A stretch of 64,000 nucleotides of DNA from the NCBI RefSeq assembly GCF_046630445.1, contig NC_092334.1, positions 105,223,501-105,287,500 of the forward strand. The letters run 5' to 3'. The DNA is from Rutidosis leptorrhynchoides. Its lineage: Eukaryota > Streptophyta > Magnoliopsida > Asterales > Asteraceae. Numbering within the stretch: the stretch's first letter is position 1; each line of letters starts with the position of its first letter. This document shows, piece after piece, positions 24,401 to 34,579 of the stretch. The notes beneath the pieces were generated by a model, which was not told the origin of the DNA, searched no databases, and saw nothing but the letters and a program-made list of their open reading frames with translations. A program made the translations under genes and the position numbers.

Positions 24401-25424
24401 CCTACTTGAATGGGTAGGTTGTCAGCAATTCCAACTGGGTGCCTAATGGTTTGATCAAAGAGTCAAACACTCATCTCCGTTGGACTTAACTCACCTACTC
24501 CTAATCTCTTATATAATGAAAGAGGCATAACACTCACACTCGCACTTAAATCTGTTAGTGCATCATACATGACACAATCACTAAGTAGACAAGGAATAAT
24601 AAATTCACCCGGATCACCCAACCTGGGTGGAAGTTTTGGTGGAACTGTCTTCACCGGGTTTATTTCTACGGTTTTTGTTTCTTGTACTTTCTTATTCTTC
24701 TTCTTCTTTCCAGAGGTATCACAAACTTTATTACCTATTACTTGCTCATACTCAACTCCTTTTCTTGGAAATGGGATGGGTGGTCTGTAGGGTGCCACCA
24801 CTGGCTTTACATACTCGGGTGGTGGTGGTGGTGTAACTTCTTCATTGTTACTCACATCTAAAACCTTCCCATCTTCTGCAGCTTGTTTTTCAGAATTTGT
24901 TGATACCATATTAACATTTTCATTCCGAGGATTTACTTCAGTATTACTCGGTAGCTTTTCTTGTTCCCTCTCACTCATCATGCTAGCAAGAGTACCTACG
25001 TGTTTTTCTAGATTCAAAATGGAAGCTTGTTGAGTTCTTAATGACTAATCAAACCTCGCATTCGTTTGGGTTTGAGATGTAATAAATTGTGTTTGAGATT
25101 CCATTAGCTTTGCCATCATTTCTTCCAGATTTGGCTTTTTCTCTTCGGTTTGTTGTGGTGGTTTATACAAGCTAGGTCTTTGTTGATTGAAAGTGTTGCT
25201 TTGAGTTGGTTGGTTATTCGGACCTTGTAAGTTATTGTTGGGTCCATTTGGATTGTAAAGAATGTTTTAATTTCGATTAAAGTTTGGCCTTGGCTGTTGA
25301 TAATTATTTTGATAATTATTTCCCTGCCTTTGGTTCATGTAGGAAACATTCTCACGTTGTTCCATCGTTTGCTCGATGTGACAATCTTTCGTTAAGTATG
25401 GTCCACCGCATTGCTTACAACTGA
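21415..25424 (-). mobile_element. Athila-type element B, internal part (gag and protease only)
   Basis: Internal region of a tandem partner of element A, minus strand. 21415-23230 matches the 3' region of the young Athila element; 23640-25424 carries gag-end, protease and a short C-terminal piece. No reverse transcriptase, RNase H or integrase is recognisable anywhere in it, so it is either a decayed copy or a non-autonomous Gag-protease form. It is broken, with more than one break. The 25140-25424 text repeats the start of the window (element A gag). Confidence 0.8.
23677..25424 (-). pseudogene. gag-protease remnant of element B with an unrecognised C-terminal segment
   Basis: On the minus strand the first part is gag linker with a knuckle and Asn/Gln-rich tract. 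It is followed by a protease-type region (SLYKRLGVGELSPTE, in place of the usual [12 protein letters not shown]) and then a 199-residue stretch. That stretch starts like the end of protease (MTLSDGDKSVTF), continues with a segment I do not recognise (around KKLIKWIRDARTKENFKLC), and ends [14 protein letters not shown]. The same ending closes the gag-pol of the young element ([14 protein letters not shown]), so the polyprotein end is shared although the enzymes between are absent. Confidence 0.7.
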
Positions 25425-25800
25425 TTAGGTCCGTTGTCTCGCGCGTTGATGATCGGTTTATGTCTCGGTTCCGGATTTTTGAACGTCCTTTCGTACGCGT
25501 AGATATGTTGTACTTTGCGTTTTGCAATTTGTAATTTGCACAAAAAAATATTTTCCTTAACTCCCAAAATCCGCACAAGTCTTTAAATCACTTTTAGTGG
25601 CACTTTTGAGTGCACTATGGCTTTAGTGGCACTTTTCAGGCTTTAGTGGCACTTTTTCTTCAATTCTCTAATCTTCGTGCTTCGTCTTCATATTTATTTA
25701 TTTAAACGATTACAACTTAAAAATAGAATAATTACAACTAAAAACTTTACATATTGGGATGATATTGCGACTAAATATATGTTCATTTGGAGCACTATCA
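25425..25800 (-). repeat. outer LTR of element B, partial
   Basis: Matches 21050-21414 (AGGTCCGTTGTCTCG .. GGAGCACTATCA) and marks the right end of the A/B tandem. Only about 376 bp of the 1.95-kb LTR is present. A few substitutions and an 11-bp length difference against the shared LTR show it is older than the young element's LTR pair. Confidence 0.8.
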
Positions 25801-26734
25801 ATCTACAAAATAAGTGAAGATTCAAAGCTAGAAAACTTGAATCTTCCATGTTCTTTAAGGATTCAAATCCATGTTTGAATCTACAAGATATAACAAGATC
25901 TAAAAGCTAAAGAGCTAGATCCAATGATGATGATGATGATGTCGTGAATGAGAAGGGAAGAAGAAGAAGAAGAAAGTTTAAAACTTACACTTTTTAGAGT
26001 GAGAAAGACTAGACAGAGAATTAGAGAGTAAGTGTGTGTAAATTGTAAATGAAATCAAGTGTGAAATGAATGAGATAAGCTTGGTATTTATAGGAGGTGA
26101 GGTGGTGGTGAGGTGGGGAGGCCGTGGGTTTGGTGGGGGGACAAGGGGGACACCTTTTTACTTTTTGGTTAATGGTTGTCTAAAGTTGGTGCTTATGTTA
26201 AGATCCCATGCAACATTAAGGATAATGGTTAACAAAAATGCTAGTATGTTCCCTCTAATTAATGGGCATTTGTCTTACATTAATATAGGTTACTAACTAA
26301 TAATAATTGGGCTAATTAAATAGTCCACTAGCTAATGTAGGGTGGGCTAAAGTCCAACAAGCTAAAAAGTCCAACAAGACTAACTAGTGTGCTCTAGTAA
26401 ATTACTAAGCGTAATTAAGCATCAAAAAACTCAAGTAATTGTTATTATAAAATAACAATTAGTATTTCGTAGTCATAATATTCTGATTATGACCAAAGTC
26501 AAACGTGTACACAGTACGCAGTTCGTTCTAAACGTCAAGTGACACTAACGGTCGTAAAAGCTTCCGGGGATCAAGTTAAGTAACCTACATACTTAAAGGC
26601 ACGTTTTCACATATAAACGAAAGTAATCCACACGTAGTAAGATCCCAGAGTTTAATATAGCTGAGTACGCACAAATACGCAGTTTCGTGAAAACACAAAG
26701 CACAAAAGTAAGTCGAAAAAGTCGGGTCGTTACA
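25801..26734 (-). repeat. gypsy-type LTR fragment
   Basis: Minus-strand LTR starting TGTAACGACCCGACTTTTTCG at 26734. CCTATAAATACC at 26083-26094 is a good TATA box for leftward transcription, followed by a purine/pyrimidine-skewed leader (GAAGAAGAAG.. on + at 25950-25975). Its other end is lost where the A/B pair starts. It abuts Copia coding sequence on the right, so it probably inserted into the Copia element. Family not determined; TGTAACGACCC starts are common in plant Ty3 elements. Confidence 0.6.
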
Positions 26735-29700
26735 AAGGGTTTTGGTACTTTAACAAATGAGAATGTTACACTTTCAAATGTAGCATATGTCGTTGGGCTT
26801 AAACACAATTTACTCAGCATAAGCCAACTGACAAGCAAAAGTAAGATAGTTCAATTCAGAAGGAAAATTGGCACTATTTTTTATAAGACAGGGAAGCCAC
26901 TGCTGACAGCTAAAAGACATGAGAACATGTATCAAATTGACATGAACACAGCAGTCATAACAACTGATACTTGTTTTTATTCAAAGGCAGCAGACAACCT
27001 CAAATGGTTATGGCACAAGAGACTCTCACATCTCAACTTTAAAGATATTCACAAATTATCTAGTAAAAGTTTGGTGTCTGGGCTACCCACAATGTCTTAT
27101 GTGAAGGACAGATTGTGAAAAAGGGAAGCATCACCATGCCTCATTCAAGTCAAAGCAGATATCATCTGTTGAGAAACCATTTCACCTACTTCATATGGAT
27201 ATTTTTGGTCCTGTTAATATATCCAGCTGTAGTGGGAAGAAGTATACACTGGTGATTGTTGATGAATACTCCAGATACACTTGGGTATTCTTTTTGAAGT
27301 AAAAGAGTGAAGCTGCTGACGAAATTATCAATTTTATCAAAATAATGGAACTACTGAATGAGCAACTGGTGAAGCAACTTAGAAGTGATCATGGTACAGA
27401 ATTCATAAATGCTACATTGGAAGAATTTTGTGCTGACAAAGGTATTTCACAGAACTTCTCTGCTGTGAGAACACCTCAACAGAATGGTGTTGCAGAAAGA
27501 AGAAACAGAACTCTCATTGAAGCAGCAAGATCTATGTTGGCTGAGTCTGGGCTAAAAAATTCATACTGGGTAGAACCTGTGAACACTGCTTGTTTTACCC
27601 AGAATAGATCTTTAATAGTGAAAAGACATCAGAAAACTGCTTACGAAGTTCTTAAAGGTAGAAGACCCTCAATCTCATTTCTTCATGTATTTGGCACTCC
27701 CTGTTTCATTCTAAACAATAGGGATCAACTAGGAAAGTTTGATGCTAAGGCTGATGAAGGTATATTTCTTGGATATTCCAAGATGTCAAAGGCATATAGG
27801 GTTTTCAATAAAAGAAGGGGTTGTTTTGAAGAATCTATTAATGCTACATTTGATGAACCTGCCCCTACTTCATCTTCTGATCAAGAAGATGAGGAGTTAC
27901 TGTTTGAAGAGCTAAATCAGCAAGCTCTAGATGATGAAGAAGAACCAGCAGCAAATCCCTCACCAATTCATGTTGGTGGGTTCTCTGATGATGAGATGGA
28001 ACACTCTGTTCCATCTGTGTCTAAACCAGGAGGACCTACTGGCTCTATTGAAGTTTTACAACTTGAGCATAGGTCTACTGGTTCTGAAGGATCTCAAGCT
28101 GGTACTGGTTACACTCATAATGAACAGATGTCTCCCACTGCTGCTCGTTCCTCTGAGCCAGCTGATGATCAAGATGTTGTGTGTTCCACAACAAGCTCAC
28201 CTGTTCATAACACTAGATGGACAAAGGAGCATCTAATTGAACAAGTTATTGGTAATCTAGCCAGTGGTGTTAAAACAAGAAGACATGCAACCAACAATTT
28301 TTGTATGCATGTAAACTTTGTATCTACCATTGAACCTACATGTCCTGAAGAAGCAATCAAAGATCCAAGCTGGGCAGGAACTATGCAAGAAGAGATCTCC
28401 CAGTTTGATAGGAATAAGGTTTGGACATTGGTACCTAAACCTGATGATGAAACTAAAAGATCATTGGTACCAAGTAGATTTTCAAAAATAAGATGGATGA
28501 AGATGGGATTGTGAAAAGAAACAAAGCTAGATTGGTAGCTCAAGGTTTCAAATAGGAAGAAGGATTGGATTATGGAGATACATATGTACCAGTGGCTAGG
28601 ATGGAAGCTATCAGATTGTTCTTGGTATATGCTGCTAAGATGAACTTTAGGGTATTCCAGATGGATGTTAAGTCTGCATTTCTAAATGAGAAGCTGCAAG
28701 AAGAAGTTATGTCAAACAGCCTCCTGGTTTTGTAAGCAGTAAATATCCAGACCATGTCTACAAGTTAGACAAAACTCTTTATGGCCTCAAAAAGGCACCA
28801 AGAGCATGGTATGAGACACTTCATGTGTATCTCACTAGTATAGGTTTTAAAGTTGGAACAATTGATACCACTCTATTCTCAAAAGAGATAGATGGTGATC
28901 TCTTACTGGTACAGATATACGTGGATATATTATTTATGGATCTAAAAATGAGAAACATTGTCAAGATTTTTCAAAACTTATGTCAAAGACATATGAAATG
29001 AGCTTATAAAGAAATTTGCAATACTTTTTAGGATTGCAAATTAAACAACTTGATGATGGAATTTTTATAAGTCAAGATAAATATATCAAAGATATGTTAA
29101 AGAAATTTGGCCTGACCTGTTTAAAAGATATAGAGACTCCAATGGCAGCATCTATCAAAATTGATGCTGATCCCAATGGTGAACCAGTCAATGTCACTAA
29201 ATATAAAGGTATGATTGGGTCCCTACTTTATCTCACAGCCATCAGACCAGATATTATGTTTGCCACTTGTCTCTGTGCCAGATATCAAGCTAATCCTAAA
29301 GAGTCACATTTGCTAGCAGTAAAAAGGATATTTAGGTATCTGAAAGGTACTGCTAAACGTGGTCTTTGGTATCCCAAAGACTAGGATTTTGAGCTAATAG
29401 GGTATTCAGATGCTGATTTTGCAGGGTGTAAAATAGACAGGAAAAGTACTACTGGTGGTTCCCAGTTACTGGGTGGTAGGCTAGTCAGCTGGACGAGCAA
29501 AAAGCAAAATATTGTGTCCACATCTACTGCTGAGGCAGAATATATTTCTGCTGGTAGTTGTACTGCTCAAGTACTATGGATGCAAAGCCAGCTGAAGGAC
29601 TATGGTATTCATGTTACAAAAACTCCAATCTAATGTGACAACACCAGTGAAATTGCTATTACCAACAATCCTGTGATGCATTAAAGGACAAAGCACATTG

Positions 29701-29857
29701 ACGTTCGTTATCACTTCATAAGGGATCATGTTCAAAAAGGAGATGTGGAGCTACATTTTATTTCAATAGACCAGCAGTTAGCAGATCTATTCACAAAGCC
29801 CTTAGATGAGAAACGTTTTAACTATCTCATCTCTGAGCTGGGTATGCTTGAACTTTA
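26735..29857 (+). mobile_element. Ty1/copia element, SIRE/Maximus type, broken
   Basis: Plus-strand fossil without a 5' part. Parts in order: GAG-pre-integrase (WLWHKRLSHLNF, about 27000-27060), integrase core (HMDIFGPVN..; RSDHGTEFIN; TPQQNGVAERRNRTL, 27180-27560), a Glu/Ser-rich linker (27850-28200), reverse transcriptase (PVARMEAIRLFL.. and FQMDVKSAFLNE near 28590-28690; IETPMAASIKIDAD near 29130) and RNase H (GYSDADFAGC near 29400 to TKPLDEKRF near 29815). The wording matches SIRE-type elements. It has several breaks and cannot be active. The 5' side ends at a gypsy LTR. Confidence 0.88.
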
Positions 29858-31910
29858 AAATAAAAGATAATTTTGTTGGTGTGCTGGTTATACAACATGT
29901 AGGGCAACCCAGTAAGTCACAAATTCTTTACTTACTGCCTATGGTTACAAGTGATTCCCTATGGTTACAAGCAATGACGCAAGACTAATTAAGGCTTACA
30001 AATAGAATAGTACGATGATTGTCCATTTCTCAAATGCATCCTTAAACAAAGGCTAACTCTGAAGGCTTACGTCTAATCTCAATTTAACTGAGCAACTTAG
30101 AGAAATGGTTGCGACACACAAAGCCATTAACAAGCTCAGCGCGCATCAGCCTCATGCGCATTAGCCTAAGGTACCAGCACAGCACGTCCGCTTAGCACAT
30201 CAACTCGACGGACTCAAATGAAGAAAATAGTAGTTTTACCTCTATACAAGGATTCACGCCCAAAGGTTGGTACCACTAGCTTTGAAACACACACCACTTC
30301 TATACTTTGCGGCGAACGGGTATGTATCCATTCTATTTACCTGCTTATTTTCATTTATCATGCTCTGTGAAATATGATTTATAAAATGATATCATGCAAT
30401 GTGCACATTTAATCAATTTAACTACATTTCTGCCACAATCATTAATTTTCAAGAGAATGGTGCATTACTATTTTGAACGCATTTAGTAGTACATTTACAT
30501 GATATATGCATATGACTTGTATAACTTGCGCACGATTCGTATGAATATGAATACATATTGTTTGAGACTGCCTGTCAAATTTGTATGATTTTCATAAATA
30601 TTTTTCTGACATCGCTCATTAATTGGTGCCTTTGATCAATTTTGAAAATTGTTACAATCACTTGTTAATTAATTTGATAAGGGTCATCCACGCGCTTTCT
30701 CGCAAACATTTGAACTAATTAGATGTAAAGAATCATGAGGTAGCGACTACCTAGGTGAATTCAAGTTTGTGTGTTATGAAATATTTCCATGCTTATCATT
30801 CCTACATGAATATCTTTGCTGTTGCTCGTAGTTTTTTGAGTTTACATGCGCTAAACTGTTTCTATGAGATTATTGTGTAAACTGCCTCTCTTTAGTGTAT
30901 CTTGCATTTCTCGTATTTCATATACACCTGGCTACATCTACCACAAGCACTAAAATCCTCTTGCGCTCGCCGTCAACAATCTCGTCTGGTACAATAACCA
31001 AGCCAGCCGAGTCTAAGACAGCAGTAAACTGGTCCCCAACCAGGGGGACCCCTGCAAAGTTATCGGAGTCAGTAACACCAGAACTTACAAAATGGCATAG
31101 CTTAAGGGCAATCCAATTAAGCGGGCCCGACATGCTACTGCGCTTAATAAATGCTACATGTAATATAGAAATTAGGAGAATTGATCGCTCACCTACTTTG
31201 TCTAGACTTACATGTAATTACTAAAACAACGCGCCTTTGTAGGTCGACCGTGTACCGCGTTATTGAAAAAATCGTTTTTACGATTATATTAAACCATTAA
31301 GTCATTTTCGATTATGATTTCATGTACATCTCGGAGCTGAAGAGCTATTTGACTTGAATTGCACGCGCAAAGTACAATACTAGCGCGTTCCTGCCTACTT
31401 AAGGGATGACTTTCTCTAGCTCCCGCGTGGCAGAAGTCTGTTTGGCGACAGACTAGAGTATTTTACCGGAGAGCAACGGTCATTGGGTTGACCTAGTTCC
31501 ACCCAAGCAGAACTAGAGATCTGCAAGTCATGACTATAAACGAAGGCGTTGGTCGCGCCTGACCTCAATCCTAAGTGTTGGCGCACTTAGAAGACTCTTG
31601 TACGCACACATGGGTGCACAATCAAAATGTATACTGTGTGCACAATGGTATACACGGAGATTGCGCGTTGGAATGCCTTGAGTATAATTACGATTAACAT
31701 CAAATGTATTTAAGCCAAACATATTAACGTGTTCATTAATGATCTTACACGCTTGATCATTACAATTATTATACTTGACAAACAAAGTCGTTCAACACGC
31801 AATAAGACTTGATATGAGAATTTTTGTTAATATGGTTAACATGTATGATGGCAAGGGGGTTAATAATTGTCATTCGACATACACTGTATTAATGAAAATT
31901 TTTAAACAAA
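29858..31910 (+). other. 3' flank of the Copia element, unassigned repeat sequence
   Basis: No reliable gene. It probably includes the Copia 3' end; a possible LTR start TGTTGGTGTGCTGG at about 29874 is unproven. A motif around 30985-31020 (GGTACAATAACCAAGCCAGCCGAGT) recurs in diverged form at 33228-33260, on the other side of the 37-bp satellite. ORFs of about 70-110 codons here have no recognisable domain. Confidence 0.4.
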
Positions 31911-31915
31911 TCAAA

Positions 31916-32757
31916 AGTCCATGGTCACGAACAGCCTATGGCATCTATTACAAGTCCATGGTCGCGCACAGCCCATGGCATCTTTTACAAATCTATGGTC
32001 GCGCACAGCCCATGGCATCTTTCACAAGTCCATGGTCGCGCCTAGCCCATGGCATATTTTACAAGTCCATGGTCGCGCACAACCCATGGCATCTTTTACA
32101 AGTCCATGGTCGCGCAAAGCCCATGTCATCTTTTACAAGTCCATGGTCGCGCACAGCCCATGGCATCTTTCACAAGTCCATGGTCGCGCCTAGCCCATGG
32201 CATATTTTACAAGTCCATGATCGCGCACAGCCCATGACATCTTTTACAAGTCCATGGTCGCGCACAGCCCATGGCATCTTTCACAAGTCCATGGTCGCAC
32301 CTAGCCCATGACATATTTTACAAGTCCATGGTCGCGCACAGCCCATGACATCTTTTACAAGTCCATGGTCGAGCACAGCCCATGACATCTTTTACAAGTC
32401 CATGGTCGCGCACAGCCCATGACATCTTTCACAAGTCCATGGTCGCGCCTAGCCCATGGCATATTTTACAAGTCCATGGTCGCGCACAGCCCATGGCATC
32501 TTTTACAAGTCCATGGTCGCGCACAGCCCATGGCTTCTTTCACAAGTCCATGGTCACGCCTAGCCCATGACATCTTTTACAAGTCCATGGTCGCGACTAG
32601 TCCATGACATCTTTTACAAGTACATGATCGCGCACAGCCCATGGCATCTTTTACAAGTCCATGGTCGCGCGTCTTGCCCATGGCATCTTTTACAAGTCCA
32701 TGGTCGTGCCTAGCCCATGGCATCTTTTACAATTCCATGGTCGCACCTAGCCCACGA
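31916..32757 (+). repeat. 37-bp minisatellite, 23 copies with higher-order structure
   Basis: Consensus unit: AGTCCATGGTCGCGCACAG then CCCATGGCATCTTTTACA. I count 23 units. Three variants (X: CACAG..TTTTACA, Y: CACAG..CTTTCACA, Z: CCTAG..ATATTTTACA) follow the order XYZXXYZ twice and then XYZ, a seven-unit (259-bp) higher-order period over units 2-18. Each unit holds two CCATGG sites and a GC-rich TCGCGC core. The unit has no stop in any + frame and 37 is not a multiple of 3, so the long ORFs across it are accidental. Confidence 0.93.
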
Positions 32758-34140
32758 CATCCATTCTTTTACCATTCTCTTTTTTCTCCCCTTTTTGATA
32801 TTTATGAAAAACTTTAGCTGAGTTCGACACCATGCGCAATGCTTGCGCATAATATCGAACTGGGGATATTGATGATAGAGATGATGGTCTTTGGAAAGGT
32901 GATGATATTTCGCGATCCTCATATTCGCGTATCTCGCGCGTACACCTCACGTATATGATTTTTTTTATCGCTCGTGAAGAAAAGACGCATTGGCTAAACC
33001 TGATGACAAATACGATGACGTGCCATGAAGATGGTGTGCTATGAGAAGACTTACGCAACAACTAGAGGACGTCGCCACAATGTTGCACGAAGATGAAGAC
33101 TACGCGAAGACGAAGACTACACCATCACAAGACTTAGAGGGCCATAGTACATAAAAGGATCAACAAAAAATAGATCACCAAATACAGAGACAAACGCGTT
33201 AACCTGCTGACCTTCGCTCTGGGTAACCTTGTTTGGTACAATAATAAGGCAAGCAGAGTGTAGGAAGCGGGAAGCTAGGGCCTAAATCGACATCAGCAAA
33301 CCCAGGTTCAAACGATTATTCTGAACCTGGGGACTTGGACACCAGCAAACCCAGGTTCTAATGATTATGTTGAACCTGGGGACTTGACGATATGTATAGC
33401 TCATCCGACCAATTCTTGGGCATACAATGATGCGCATATCCTCGTACTTCGAGCATACGCATCGCATGCGACACACACAAGATTTCCACAATAATCAAGA
33501 CGCGTCAGATGGACTCAACGACGAACACATTACGCGCATCGCGCATTATTAGAGTCAAGTGATTATGGAGTAAGCAAATTGACAATAGCGCGTTAACCGT
33601 AAAGCTTATGGTGCGCGCTGAACAAGCGCATGTATAGCTCCCCAAACTTCTAACCATAACATCCCGAGATTACGAGATCATCACCATGAAGAAATTCACC
33701 CGCCTCGACTGGTATCTACATAGCTCCAGGGCTAACCTTTGCTAGTAACAAGTAACGTTCCTTAAACATAAATCCCAACACTTCTCAACGAGCCATCGAT
33801 GCCGGCTACCCCGAATGATGGTGGGTTACATTTAACCACCCCGGTAGAGATCATCATCTCACATTGGAGTTATTCACGGTGTACCGGACCGGAGAGTTAA
33901 ATACAAAAAACCCTTAAATCCCCCTTTCTTTGAAGACAAGCTTGGATGAAACCTAGATCGTTTATATATATGAGACGCGGCTTATGACTAAGCATTGTGG
34001 TATCCCGGATGACGATTGGGCGCATAAACACAATCGACTACTGCAACACCCGCGCGCATCCGCATTATGCGGCACCCGATGATGTGACGAATGGTTACAT
34101 GGCGCAGGATCCGATGAAGCGCGTCAAGCCTCGTTGTGCT
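32758..34140 (+). other. unassigned repeat-derived sequence
   Basis: No gene seen. Contains GCGC-rich scattered motifs, two tandem hairpins (33301-33380) and, at about 33800-33930, a block (GAGATCATCATCTC..ACGGTGTACCGGACCGGAG) that recurs in diverged form at 34493-34545. Probably non-coding DNA of an LTR element of undetermined family. Confidence 0.4.
33301..33380. repeat. two tandem hairpins, 49-bp period
   Basis: CCCAGGTTCA..TGAACCTGGG (33301-33331; 10-bp perfect stem, 11-base loop) is repeated at 33350-33380 (CCCAGGTTC..GAACCTGGG), each preceded by CAGCAAA and followed by GACTTG. The second stem keeps pairing although its loop has changed. Confidence 0.75.
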
Positions 34141-34560
34141 TGATATGAGGACGCTCCCTGACTTATGGTGGTGGCATACTTGCAAGTTCAACATGTATAT
34201 CTTCAACATATCATACCGACTTGGGAGACTTAATGATGCGCATAGCCCATCAGAATTTGTTCTTGGGCTTGCACTTGACTTTGGCCCATGGAGAAGCCCA
34301 TAAGCCTCCCAAAAGCCCTAATACCTCCTCTATAAATAGAGAAGTCCTCCCACTCATTTCTCCATCTCATCTTTCTCTCTCTAACCTCTCTCCACTCACA
34401 CTCTCTCAAGGGTTTTTGCCTCCTAGGCTTTTCCCCTCTCACGACCTATAATCCCGACTCAACCGGACGGCCCTCAACCATCGACCACCCTCTCGAGATC
34501 ATCATCTCTATTCGGGTTATCACGGTATCCGGAACGGAGTGTTGATGTCGTTGAACCCAA
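34141..34560 (+). promoter_or_regulatory. LTR-type promoter and leader upstream of the P450 fragment
   Basis: CTCTATAAATAGAG at about 34327-34340 is a strong + strand TATA box. It is followed by a long pyrimidine-rich leader (TCTCCATCTCATCTTTCTCTCTC..) as in LTR R/U5 regions, and ends near the AACGGAGTGTTGATG block. Upstream are GCCCA-rich motifs typical of plant LTR U3. The element it belongs to is not identified. It sits about 200 bp before the truncated P450 coding sequence, in the same orientation. Confidence 0.5.
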
Positions 34561-34579
34561 AAACCCCTCTTTCGTTGAT

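Noticed and set aside
31775-32607. Long overlapping ORFs across the 37-bp repeats, reading as a repetitive protein
   Set aside because: The unit lacks stops in all + frames and 37 is not divisible by 3, so every frame cycles through the same text; no start context or selection is visible.
31916-32757. CRISPR-like array of direct repeats
   Set aside because: The repeats are head-to-tail without unique spacers, in a plant genome; it is a minisatellite.
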